From Collinsella aerofaciens (GTDB lineage: Bacteria; Actinomycetota; Coriobacteriia; Coriobacteriales; Coriobacteriaceae): DNA of 64,000 nucleotides. Where the stretch lies: NCBI RefSeq assembly GCF_902364945.1, contig NZ_CABJFS010000003.1:124001-188000 (forward strand), in the 5' to 3' direction. A program made the translations under genes and the position numbers. Position 1 is the first letter of the stretch, and every line of letters starts with the position of its first letter. Below the pieces are notes generated by a model. It was given only the letters and a program-made list of their open reading frames with translations, ran no database searches and had not been told where the DNA came from. Positions 1 to 8,198 of this stretch are shown one piece after another.

Positions 1-378
1 TTCAGAAACACTTTCATCTGGAAAGCAAAACCTGCTTGCGAGAGTATTCCTGATAGATCCATATCACACCGCCATAAAGTCACTAATTAAAACAATTCTA
101 CTCCACCGTAGTCATTTAACTCGCATGACGGAGGGGCTAAGGCAATTTAAGTCCATCAAACTATGTCACATGATTCACTATTTAATTGCAGCCAAAATGA
201 AATCGGTTGATATGTACAGTTCGCAGTACGTACCACGCCGATTAACCCCTTTCGGAACATGCAGCAATCGAAGGTGGCTGGGTCTTTCCCAGCTTCAAGT
301 CACCGCTCATCTTCAAGACACCGTGCCCTTAGGTATAATTGATAGAACAGACGTACGAATCAAATGGATTGGAACGCC
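1..378. other. Left-edge non-coding stretch with a candidate promoter
   Basis: I see no convincing gene here. A perfect TATAAT lies at 334-339 on the + strand, with a poor -35 region about 16 bases upstream. A short hairpin (GCTGGG, 5-base loop, CCCAGC) lies at 277-293. The promoter would serve the operon that starts just downstream. Positions 242-310 on the - strand resemble a fragment of the gene at 2795-3325 and are listed separately. Confidence 0.4.
242..310 (-). pseudogene. Possible remnant of a paralogue of the 2795-3325 membrane protein
   Basis: A 22-codon open stretch on the - strand ends in a short peptide with QPPSIAACSERG. The intact gene at 2795-3325 has QPSSIAAWLERA in the matching place. 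The DNA agrees too: 261-280 and 3171-3190 differ at one base of 20. The stretch then hits a stop, and I find no clear continuation. This looks like a leftover of a duplicated gene, but it is short and chance cannot be excluded. Confidence 0.3.
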
Positions 379-1236
379 ATGTCAAATGAAGCCGAAATCA
401 AAGACCTCTTTACGGTTTACTACATGAACCATTCCAAGGTTTATGAGATGCGCATGCTGCTAAACAACAAGATTTGGAAAGAGGCCACAAGCGAAGAAGA
501 TAAGGCCGCTTCAGGCAATGCCGAGCTCCATGTAAAAGGAGAAGGAAAGGTCCCGCTCTTTTCGAAGTTTTCTGGGGACGTGGACGCAAACCTGGGACAC
601 GAGAAACGAACAAAGCTGATAGATACGCTCGAGTACATCAACACCAAGAGCCGAATGCTTGCTGAAATCAAGGGATACTGCCTTAGATTTGACGAAAATG
701 AGCGTAAAGAGGGCGACCTCGTCTACATCGATAATGTAAGCCTCTCACTGCTCAACGAGGACGAAGTGCGCACCCTCATTACGATCATGTCGGGAACGTT
801 CGATGGGATTACAATCCCGGAGGCCGGCGGCCTCGATGTGGGACACCTATTCCAGTCCTTCATTAAGTCGGGCACGTCATTCAAACTCATCGGGAAAATC
901 GAGGGCGCTAATAGCGTTATTAGCAGCAACATTATCGTGAAAATCCCCATCGATGGAACGAATCTTTTTGAAAGCGGTTACTCAGTCGATGACCTCCTTA
1001 TCGGCAAGGTCGGCATCATCGGAATTTGTAAAGGGAAAGTTCGTCCAGCGGACCTTCGTAGCTCGTACGAATTTTTTCAAACAAAGGGCAAGACAGCTGA
1101 ACCAGTGAACGACGGCTTCATAGACGGATCAGCCAAAGTACGTGCAGGCGATTCGATCAAAGAAGAAGAGGCGACCGAAGCTATCTATATCGATGTCATC
1201 GCCATCATTCAGGCGGTCAATAAAAAGAGCGAATAA
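379..1236 (+). CDS. DUF6414-like hypothetical protein
   Basis: The protein is about 285 residues long, soluble, with no signal peptide or membrane segment. A Lys/Glu-rich segment near residues 45-75 precedes a conserved-looking stretch ending in NTKSRMLAEI. This order resembles the DUF6414 family, whose function I do not know. I recognised it by pattern only. An ATG lies at 364 with no ribosome-binding site. The ATG at 379 has a weak GGA upstream, so I prefer it. The gene ends three bases before the AAA+ ATPase at 1240, so the two are almost certainly co-transcribed and probably act together. The region is AT-richer than the core genes to the right, consistent with acquired DNA. Confidence 0.6.
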   Translation: MSNEAEIKDLFTVYYMNHSKVYEMRMLLNNKIWKEATSEEDKAASGNAELHVKGEGKVPLFSKFSGDVDANLGHEKRTKLIDTLEYINTKSRMLAEIKGYCLRFDENERKEGDLVYIDNVSLSLLNEDEVRTLITIMSGTFDGITIPEAGGLDVGHLFQSFIKSGTSFKLIGKIEGANSVISSNIIVKIPIDGTNLFESGYSVDDLLIGKVGIIGICKGKVRPADLRSSYEFFQTKGKTAEPVNDGFIDGSAKVRAGDSIKEEEATEAIYIDVIAIIQAVNKKSE

Positions 1237-1239
1237 GAC

Positions 1240-2424
1240 ATGCTAAACTTAACTACATACAGGAGAGACCAGTTCGCCCGTCTAAAGGACAGGCTTAAAA
1301 ACGAAGGATACGACTATACCTCAGCGTTATCACTTACCAGCACTGCAGAAATTGCACAGCAAGCTGGAGAGCGTAGTATGGCAGTCGATATCTCGTCGCT
1401 TATATCCCTGCCCGATTCTTCCGGCGGCAAAGCAGGCATAGTCGCAACATTTGAAGCCCTTCTCTATCAAATGCCCAAAAGCACTGTGTTTGTCGCCGAC
1501 GAAACGGCGGCAAACAAATACGCCTACGAGATGCGCACTATATTTGACGCCGTACAGCCTTGTGATATCGAGAATAATAGTGAGGACCAAGCCGTGCTCT
1601 GTGAAGAGAAGCCGAAGCGTCTGATAGACCTTGACGACTCAGAGGCAAAAGAATTGCTCGACCAGTTCGCATGCGACCTCATCGGACAGGAACTATTCAA
1701 AGGTGAATTCCGCAAACAGGTCGAGATATTCAGGCTGTTTAACAGTATCGGCGAGCAGCCGATTCTCTCCCTATTCCTGATCGGACCCTCCGGTGTGGGC
1801 AAGACCGAGACCGCAAGGATTCTCAGTAAACTTCTCGCCCCGGGAGAACCACTACCTAAGGTCAACTTTGGCAACTACAGCAGCAAGGACTCGCTCAATT
1901 CGCTCATCGGCAGCCCGCGTGGCTATATGGGCAGCGAAGAAGGTGAGCTCACAATGAAGATAGAGCGAAGCAACTCAGGCGTTATCCTCATCGACGAGTT
2001 CGAAAAGGGGGATTCAGCAGTATGGAGCTTCTTCCTCGACCTGCTTGAGAACGGCAAATTCACAGATTCCCAAGGCGAGGAACACGACCTCAATGGCTAT
2101 ACCATAGTTTTCACCTCGAACACGCCAAGGACCGAGGTACATGGCAAGTTCCCACCGGAACTGCTCTCGCGATTCAATCTCAAGGTGAATTTCAAGCCCC
2201 TGAACGATAAGGAGAAAAAGACTTTCGTAAGCAGGTACATAACCTCGGTCGCCGAGAAATACCGTTCAAGTATCGACGAATCTGTCGAAGAGCCGAATAC
2301 TATCGCTAAGCGGGCACTCCAGGAGATCGACATCGCAAACGAGGAGAACATCCGTGTCCTGAAGAATAACGCACGAAAATGGTTCGCGGACTATATAGCA
2401 GAGCAAAACAATGGTAACTGCTGA
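1240..2424 (+). CDS. AAA+ ATPase, ClpB/ClpA C-terminal-like
   Basis: This is a 394-residue protein with one AAA+ module in its second half. The Walker A motif GPSGVGKT is at residues 182-189, Walker B (VILIDEFEK) at 248-256, a sensor-1-like TSN at 292-294, and an Arg-finger-like arginine at 311 within PPELLSRF. These features match the second ATPase domain of Clp/HSP100 proteins. Such rings use ATP to remodel or unfold proteins. The first 140 residues match no domain I know and may bind the partner. It follows the DUF6414-like gene with a 3-base gap. It lacks the first ATPase domain and the N-domain of true ClpB/ClpA, so it is not a housekeeping chaperone. A role in defence or stress is a guess. 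Confidence 0.75.
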   Translation: MLNLTTYRRDQFARLKDRLKNEGYDYTSALSLTSTAEIAQQAGERSMAVDISSLISLPDSSGGKAGIVATFEALLYQMPKSTVFVADETAANKYAYEMRTIFDAVQPCDIENNSEDQAVLCEEKPKRLIDLDDSEAKELLDQFACDLIGQELFKGEFRKQVEIFRLFNSIGEQPILSLFLIGPSGVGKTETARILSKLLAPGEPLPKVNFGNYSSKDSLNSLIGSPRGYMGSEEGELTMKIERSNSGVILIDEFEKGDSAVWSFFLDLLENGKFTDSQGEEHDLNGYTIVFTSNTPRTEVHGKFPPELLSRFNLKVNFKPLNDKEKKTFVSRYITSVAEKYRSSIDESVEEPNTIAKRALQEIDIANEENIRVLKNNARKWFADYIAEQNNGNC

Positions 2425-2607
2425 CAACAAATAGGCGCTAGCTCCCGTGCCGGTCCTAGTGCCCACGCGCATGTTAGCGCCAGGCGATTTTAGTCACTAA
2501 TAGCCAAACGCTTTGACCAATTTAGGTCACCGAATAATGCCCGCTGCGCTTTCCCGCCGCCACCATGCCGGCAAAGCTAACGCACCGGCAATAGGAGAAC
2601 CATTAAG

Positions 2608-2850
2608 GTGAACGAGAGTCACGATAACCTACAGGAGATTATGGGCGCGGCGCTACGGAAGATGGGCGCCAAGCAGGGCAATGGGTTCAACTCGCAACGC
2701 TGCAAACTTGCTCAGTCCTGCGGAAGGACGAAGGCCTATTCGCAACCGGAACAATTAAGTCAATTTGCAAAAAAACTAACGGCACCAATAACTATTAATA
2801 TGGCGAAATCGAATCAAAAACAATGGGAAGACCAAGTTCATAGTGGGTAA
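2608..2850 (+). CDS. Small hypothetical protein, possibly a fragment
   Basis: An 80-residue reading frame starts with GTG at 2608, preceded by AGGAG about ten bases upstream. The first 25 residues could be a genuine N-terminus. The rest is low-complexity and Gln/Lys-rich, and looks like run-on through non-coding DNA. Its last 56 bases overlap the end of the opposite-strand gene at 2795-3325. I recognise no family. It may be a truncated gene whose 3' part was lost. The preceding gap (2425-2607) holds no other gene that I can see. Confidence 0.35.
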   Translation: MNESHDNLQEIMGAALRKMGAKQGNGFNSQRCKLAQSCGRTKAYSQPEQLSQFAKKLTAPITINMAKSNQKQWEDQVHSG

Positions 2851-3325
2851 ACGGCGAAACATCGAGTTCATCAAGAGCGCCATCTCCCCGACGGACCCAG
2901 AATTTTCCCTTTGCACACACAAAAGCAATCTCGACCAGCGGATGTCGATGCATTCCGTAGAAGCCGCCCATATCAATAGATACCGAATGAAGTCCCGGAG
3001 GAATCAAGTCGAGTATCTTCCTGTATTGGTACGAGGATTCCAAATCCTCCCCCTTGCCGCAGCCCGCTCCATAGGTGACGACAATTGTCGCAACTACCTC
3101 ATATACGGGAAGATCGCTGTCGTTGCGAATTACGATACACGTATCGCCCGTAGGCGCTCTTTCAAGCCACGCAGCAATCGAAGATGGCTGCGCTAACTTC
3201 TCGGCCGTTTTCAAGCGCTTGTCATCTGTATTCATATGCCTTGTGTCGCGCCAAACAACAAATATCGTTAGACAAAGTGTGACAGCGGCGCAAAACGCCT
3301 GAATGCCAGTATAGAGGACAGTCAT
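2795..3325 (-). CDS. Small membrane-anchored hypothetical protein
   Basis: The protein has 176 residues. A hydrophobic helix covers about residues 5-25 (FCAAVTLCLTIFVVW) and is followed by positive residues, so the rest is expected in the cytoplasm. The soluble part reads like a beta-rich domain (TCIVIRNDSDLPVYEVVATIVV). This pattern is common in small phage- or island-encoded proteins of unknown function. I do not recognise the family. It lies 78 bases downstream of the gene at 3404-4402 on the same strand and may share its transcript. A degenerate copy of part of it may exist at 242-310. Confidence 0.6.
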   Translation of the reverse strand: MTVLYTGIQAFCAAVTLCLTIFVVWRDTRHMNTDDKRLKTAEKLAQPSSIAAWLERAPTGDTCIVIRNDSDLPVYEVVATIVVTYGAGCGKGEDLESSYQYRKILDLIPPGLHSVSIDMGGFYGMHRHPLVEIAFVCAKGKFWVRRGDGALDELDVSPFTHYELGLPIVFDSISPY

Positions 3326-3403
3326 AATGCGCGATCTTCCCCGAAATCGTTTATTGACAGCCCTATAAATACACCGTTAAACAAAGTCAAGCAAAGCGGC
3401 CAC

Positions 3404-4402
3404 TCACTCTTTAATCAGCTTGACGTTACTAAGCAAAACCGGAATACCAGTACCGGTATATCCCTTAGTGGAGTAAACCCTGAACTCAAGCCAATCGAAA
3501 TCAGATAGATCAATTTCATTCGACGGAATGTCAGTAGGTGCGGTATTCATCGTAATGTGGTCCTTTTGCCAAATTACTTTTGAATCGGACCCATCGACAG
3601 AGCCCCTTAGTTCGAGTCTCGCCTCATAGTCCTTCAAGATGCTCGTGTCCTCTACGTATTCAACAGCAATTTTGCCATTCAACGAACGGTACTTCTTGCC
3701 GATATAAAATGATATAACCGAAGGAGAATCAGCACTATTAGGACGACCAACCCAAGTGTCGTCACTTGAATAACTATTGCCAGCAGTGTCTTTTTGAGAG
3801 CCTTCAATCAACTCAAAACGGCTGGAAGAAGCAACCGTAAGAGAGGTCAGCGCCACTTCAGAAACGCCTTCGAGCTCATCCAATAGGTCATTGATTCTTG
3901 CCGGATCTTTCACAATCTTCGAAGCAGCCTTCAAAACGCTTTTTGCATCATCATACTTTTTAGATGAGACCAGCTCGTTAGCCTTGGCTAAAACCTCTTC
4001 AGTGTAAGTAGACGAGTATTCAGCAAATGCAACAGCGCAGTCTCCAGATTTCTTAGAAGCCTTTGACAGCGAAGTCAAGGCTTCCTCAAGTTTACCGGAA
4101 TCCCAGGCAGCGGTAGCGTCAGCAAGAACCTGCTTGCCCGCTTCCTCATCCTTGAGGGCATTGAGTTCCGCCTCGGCGTTAGCATAATCTCTATACGCGC
4201 TTTCAAGAGCCTCGTTAAGGCTCATGCTTTCTTCTACGGAATCAAAGCGCTTAGACAACTCGCCGACCATAGCAGACTGACCATGCAAATCGCCAAGATA
4301 CGCCGACAGGAGGCACGGTATTATTGCAAACAAGATGCCGAAAATTACCGGATGATTAGCATAAAATCGGGACTCTCTAGTGCTGGGATCTTTATCAGCC
4401 AT
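3404..4402 (-). CDS. Membrane-anchored protein with helical region and NPCBM-like domain
   Basis: I place the start at 4402, where AGGAG sits six bases upstream. An in-frame start further upstream has no such site. The protein is 332 residues: a short basic N-terminus, one membrane helix at about 17-37, a long Ala/Glu/Lys-rich helical region at about 50-195 that may form a coiled coil or repeat stack, and a C-terminal beta domain at about 205-332. That last domain (ISFYIGKKYRSLNG, then LELRGSVDG, then WLEFRVYSTKG) resembles NPCBM/NEW2 carbohydrate-binding modules. The layout suggests a cell-surface protein that binds glycans outside the membrane. I cannot name its ligand. Confidence 0.65.
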   Translation of the reverse strand: MADKDPSTRESRFYANHPVIFGILFAIIPCLLSAYLGDLHGQSAMVGELSKRFDSVEESMSLNEALESAYRDYANAEAELNALKDEEAGKQVLADATAAWDSGKLEEALTSLSKASKKSGDCAVAFAEYSSTYTEEVLAKANELVSSKKYDDAKSVLKAASKIVKDPARINDLLDELEGVSEVALTSLTVASSSRFELIEGSQKDTAGNSYSSDDTWVGRPNSADSPSVISFYIGKKYRSLNGKIAVEYVEDTSILKDYEARLELRGSVDGSDSKVIWQKDHITMNTAPTDIPSNEIDLSDFDWLEFRVYSTKGYTGTGIPVLLSNVKLIKE

Positions 4403-4753
4403 TATCTCTCCTAGCGCAAAACAAACAATATGAGTAACGCGTCTCTCAAAGGCACAAGCATGCCGAGCCAACAATTCGAAAGAAAACAGTGTGACAATCT
4501 GTTCAATCAATCGGACGAGCCGACAACCAACTTATTACTTCCGGCATTTTGTATAGCTCTATTGTTTAGCGACATGACAACCCCCAATAATCAGTCGACC
4601 AAATTCAATGGTCAACAAGTGGACGCTAACGTCATGCACCAGGCAGTGAACGCCTGAAACAATATTACTCCCCGACACTTTAGAAGAGCGCATCAGCCTA
4701 TTATTTTCCGCCAAACGGTAGCCCGATGATCGAACTGTTTGGAACACAGCGGT
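4403..4753. other. Intergenic stretch, no gene seen
   Basis: This is AT-rich DNA between the divergent start of the membrane protein at 4402 and the IS256-like element. Open frames here lack ribosome-binding sites and recognisable sequence. The promoter of the leftward gene should lie in the first 150 bases, but I could not pick one with confidence. Confidence 0.4.
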
Positions 4754-5397
4754 GACGCAAAATTACTTTCGCAAATTGACAACCGCATAGCGGAACACGG
4801 CGCGCGCCCTGTCATTTGATTTTTAGCGGCTAAACAACAAATCACCGACGAAAGGGGGCACGGGCCGCGTCTGCGAACATCGCATCGGTAGACGAGGGGG
4901 CGCTCGACGCGCTGCTCAACGAGGAGCGTCCGAGCTTATCGGGCCGAGCGCTATAAAAGGACGGCGGGCCGGAAGACCTACCACAGCGGCTAGTACGCGA
5001 GATGGATCGTCACGGGCGCCGGGGTAGTTGATCTCAGCGTGCCGAAGCCCTTCGGAGCGGCCGCGAGGACGGTGCGCGACGGGTTCGTCGAGACACTGGC
5101 CTACACGGAGTTCCCGCCCGAGCACTGGCGCCAAATCAGAATGAACAACGGGATCGAGCGCATAAACCGCAAGATCAGGAGGAGGACAAGGATCGCCGGG
5201 ACCTTCCCGGACGGCAACTCGGCCCTCATGCTGGTCACTGCGAGGCTGAAGTACATAGTGGAGCACGAGTGGGGCAAGAGAAGGTACCTGGACATGTCCA
5301 AACTGGAGGAGATGGACGAGCTGAAGGAAAAGGCGGAGGGCTAGAAGAGGGCGGGGCCGAAGACGGCTAAATCAATTTGCGAAAGAATCTTGACGGC
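4754..5397 (+). mobile_element. Internally deleted IS256-family element with terminal inverted repeats
   Basis: A perfect 14-base inverted repeat, CTTTCGCAAATTGA at 4766-4779 and its complement at 5372-5385, brackets a broken IS256-type transposase. Similarity between the two ends continues outwards imperfectly to about 4754 and 5397. The element is about 0.64 kb, whereas full IS256-family elements are usually 1.3-1.5 kb. I see no matching target-site duplication. It can no longer encode its own transposase but could still be moved by a related full-length copy elsewhere in the genome. Confidence 0.75.
4864..5344 (+). pseudogene. IS256-family (mutator-type) transposase, deleted and disrupted
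   Basis: Three traces can be read. An N-terminal piece (ASVDEGALDALLNEE) is in one frame. After a frameshift comes the family's Arg-rich region (RYKRTAGRKTYHSG), interrupted by a TAG. The last 100 residues, from 5039, are open and clearly IS256-like: EFPPEHWRQIRMNNGIER, RRRTRIAGTFPDG and EWGKRRYLDM. The middle, which should carry most of the DDE catalytic core, is missing. The C-terminal part is well preserved, so the decay is probably recent. It is flanked by the inverted repeats of the element at 4754-5397. Confidence 0.8.
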
Positions 5398-5572
5398 ATC
5401 ATTTCATGCGCAAACAATGCAGGTATACCGTTTGACGACTTTTAAATAGCAGGATCCGTATAGCGGAAAGCCAAAGACTTTTAGAGCCATCGCGACTAAA
5501 AAGGGGCACCGGCCTTCGCCAATACCCCTCAAACCGACACGATACATGTCCCATAAGCAAATAGCCACCTGG

Positions 5573-6790
5573 CTATTTTCCACCCCTCGCGCTTACCAAT
5601 GCGCGGCGCAGCGGACCCGGGAAGAAATAGGCATGATCATTGAACCAGAGACTAAGCTGATGCTTTTTACTAGAAGCACGCGGTCCCAAATACTCGTCAA
5701 GAACAGAATCGAAACCGCCTTTCTCATAATCAGCCCAAAACTCATCGGACCTGCCATTTGCGGGAAACACCGTCCTCAAAGGGGGATTGCCCTTAACCGC
5801 CTCGCCAAGCTCTTTGTCAATCAAGTGGACACCGTCAACGGATTTAAGCAAACCCATTCCAGCATCAGAATTAACAAGAACAAGGCTAATACCGTCTTCG
5901 GTATTTCTATCAGCGCGCGACTCCGAAACGTAGCCCCAGAAATCTGCGAGCGTGATATCGCTCAATCGGTCAGTCCCCGTATAGGGACACGAATGGCAAG
6001 CATTTTGCGTAATGTAATCACCGAGGAAAGCTCGGAGATAATAGTCGTCCACAGTGCACCAAGAACGTCTATCCCCGTTTTCAAACAGCATTTCAAGGCT
6101 GAATACTGTCCACGAAGGATCTTTCTTCCTAAATCGCGCAGAAACAGCCTTACTTCCAGCCTCCCTCTCACGATAAGAAACATAGTCGCCCCAAACCCTG
6201 GGAGACGGAGCGCCATGGCAAAGAACATCTACCGTCATAAGATTCGCGGAAAGTCGGCCGCGCGCCAATCTGCGCATCGCATCGACCTGGCAGGAAGTTC
6301 CGGAAAACAGAACCCTCTCACCGCGTTTAAGCAAATCAAGACAGTCTGACAGGGCCGCATCAATACGACTCTGAACATACTTCGAACCGCGCATCTTGGC
6401 GATGACATCAATATCGTTAGAGACAATGTGCTCAACAATCATATCTTCATTCATGACCGCACCGCACACCCAGCCGCCTTGACGCACAAAGGCATCAGCA
6501 AGAAGCATAAACATACCGCCAGATGTTGCGGCCAAACGACGGCCCCGATCCTTGTCCCAGGCAGCCATCGTCTTTAAAGGCCTGTGTCGTGAGGTTGGCG
6601 AACCAACAACGGGACATGCCCTAGAGCAAGCGCCGCAACCAACGCATAGCCCATCATCAACCGCCGGCCGATAGAAGCCGCGCTCATCCTGTTCGAGATT
6701 CAAGGCTCCCCTAGCGCACGCTGCCACGCATGCCGAGCAACCAAGGCAATTATCTGAAGCTGGTAAACCAATTGTCTCTACATTACACAC
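5573..6790 (-). CDS. Coenzyme F420 hydrogenase/dehydrogenase beta-subunit family protein of the polysaccharide locus
   Basis: The protein is 405 residues, with two ferredoxin-type 4Fe-4S motifs at the N-terminus (Cys 15, 18, 21, 25 and Cys 49, 52, 55, 59). An FrhB-like domain follows, with SGTSCQV and the downstream CHGAPSP region. In polysaccharide loci this family commonly sits next to pyruvyl transferases, and its reaction there is not settled. A redox step on a sugar or on the pyruvyl donor is a guess. The GTG start at 6790 follows the flippase stop by one base and has AGGA seven bases upstream, so it is the last gene of the operon and translationally coupled. Confidence 0.8.
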   Translation of the reverse strand: MCNVETIGLPASDNCLGCSACVAACARGALNLEQDERGFYRPAVDDGLCVGCGACSRACPVVGSPTSRHRPLKTMAAWDKDRGRRLAATSGGMFMLLADAFVRQGGWVCGAVMNEDMIVEHIVSNDIDVIAKMRGSKYVQSRIDAALSDCLDLLKRGERVLFSGTSCQVDAMRRLARGRLSANLMTVDVLCHGAPSPRVWGDYVSYREREAGSKAVSARFRKKDPSWTVFSLEMLFENGDRRSWCTVDDYYLRAFLGDYITQNACHSCPYTGTDRLSDITLADFWGYVSESRADRNTEDGISLVLVNSDAGMGLLKSVDGVHLIDKELGEAVKGNPPLRTVFPANGRSDEFWADYEKGGFDSVLDEYLGPRASSKKHQLSLWFNDHAYFFPGPLRRALVSARGGK

Positions 6791-6791
6791 G

Positions 6792-8195
6792 TTAATGTCC
6801 TACTTTCAATGATTTCAAGAGAGTTTTAGCTATCCTGCGATACCTATATAGCGTGAACAGCATGAAGAGGAGGGAGCAGACGACAGAAACCAGAGTTGCG
6901 AATGCAAAACCAAATGAAATGAGGACACATTCAACAAGCAGCAGCCCGAGTCCAATGATCTGATATGGGATGTCAACATCAATGTTAATTAGTCTCTTTG
7001 TGTCATAAGCCCTCATGAGTGAAATCAAAACATAGGCAACAACACCAGCAATGATGGGCCCCCATGCCCCGATCGCAAAAGAGAGCAAAGCGCCAAGCAC
7101 CACATTAACAAAAGCGCCAACCATAGTTGTCACAAATATCATGCCGTTGCTCTTAGCCGCGTTGTATAGAGTGCCGAAATAAGTCGAATATCCACTAATG
7201 ACAGAACTGAGCATTAGAAAAGGAACGAAGACGTAAGCGGCAAAAAAATCACCGCTAAGCATAATGCGCGAAAGTGGAACGGTCAGTGCAATAACCAATG
7301 AACCAGCACACAAAAGGAATGCAGTAAAGACCTTAAAAACTGTTCCGAAGGAACTCCTAGAATCACTTGCATCGTATTCGCGTGCTGAGAAAATTTGCCA
7401 CGACTGCTGGAAAATGGTAACAACCATATTCATCACCGCAGGCAACTTAGAAGCGGCTGTGTATAGTCCTGCGACATCGGCGCCTTGCGAGAACATAACG
7501 ATATAACGACCGGAGAGATTAACAAACCACCAAGCTAGGGCGTTAGGAATCATTGGGAGGCTATAACGCAGCAGGTCTCGAGCCAGTGGTTTTGAAAATG
7601 CACCCATACTGGCAAAGCGCCAGACTTTGGCCCCAAAAATGACAAGTAAAAGCTGAATGCCCTGCGACAGAATCAGCGCCAGCAGGTAGCCATTTACGCC
7701 CATGCCAAAGACGCCGAGGAAAAGGTAACCGGCACAGAACAACGTTAGTGCACCCAAAACCCCCGATGAGGCATAAAGTCGAGTCTTACCGATACCCTTG
7801 GAAAATTGAAGGCAAATCACTTTAAAGGAAGTAATAAAGCAGAGAATGACCAATTGCCCTGTGTAATCAAAGCCAGTAAATGAATAGCCGAAAATTCCCG
7901 CAGCTGCCACAACTGGCAAAAGGAAAAGAGCGATACTGATACCCGTAGAGAATACGGCCTTATTATCGGAGTCCCGGTCGATTGAGAAACGAAACACGCC
8001 CTCATAGACACCGAGGCAGCAAAGGGGATAAAGCAATTCGGCAGTATTGTTTACAAGCTCACCAATACCGTATTGCTCAGTAGTAAGCAGTGCGGTATAC
8101 ATCGGAAGCAATAGGAACTGTATCAATTTCGTAAGCATGTTGCCGGCAGCAAAAACTGCAGCATCGCTTACAAGCGCCTTATAGCTTTTCTTCAT
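6792..8195 (-). CDS. Polysaccharide flippase, Wzx-like (MATE/MOP superfamily)
   Basis: This 467-residue protein is strongly hydrophobic, with about 12-14 predicted membrane helices, and begins with the typical basic N-terminus before AAGNMLTKLIQFLLLP. Wzx-type flippases move undecaprenyl-linked repeat units from the inner to the outer face of the membrane, where a Wzy polymerase joins them. The neighbouring EpsG-like polymerase and glycosyltransferases support this role. The start is preceded by GAGGAAAT, which is also the end of the upstream pyruvyl transferase gene, so translation is probably coupled. Substrate specificity cannot be read from sequence. Confidence 0.88.
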   Translation of the reverse strand: MKKSYKALVSDAAVFAAGNMLTKLIQFLLLPMYTALLTTEQYGIGELVNNTAELLYPLCCLGVYEGVFRFSIDRDSDNKAVFSTGISIALFLLPVVAAAGIFGYSFTGFDYTGQLVILCFITSFKVICLQFSKGIGKTRLYASSGVLGALTLFCAGYLFLGVFGMGVNGYLLALILSQGIQLLLVIFGAKVWRFASMGAFSKPLARDLLRYSLPMIPNALAWWFVNLSGRYIVMFSQGADVAGLYTAASKLPAVMNMVVTIFQQSWQIFSAREYDASDSRSSFGTVFKVFTAFLLCAGSLVIALTVPLSRIMLSGDFFAAYVFVPFLMLSSVISGYSTYFGTLYNAAKSNGMIFVTTMVGAFVNVVLGALLSFAIGAWGPIIAGVVAYVLISLMRAYDTKRLINIDVDIPYQIIGLGLLLVECVLISFGFAFATLVSVVCSLLFMLFTLYRYRRIAKTLLKSLKVGH

Positions 8196-8198
8196 TTA

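Noticed and set aside
125..427. 100-codon ORF at the left edge
   Set aside because: No ribosome-binding site, no recognisable sequence, and it overlaps the promoter and start of the DUF6414-like gene.
5546..6349. 267-codon + strand ORF
   Set aside because: Antisense to the F420-dehydrogenase-like gene; Arg/Ser-rich, no family.
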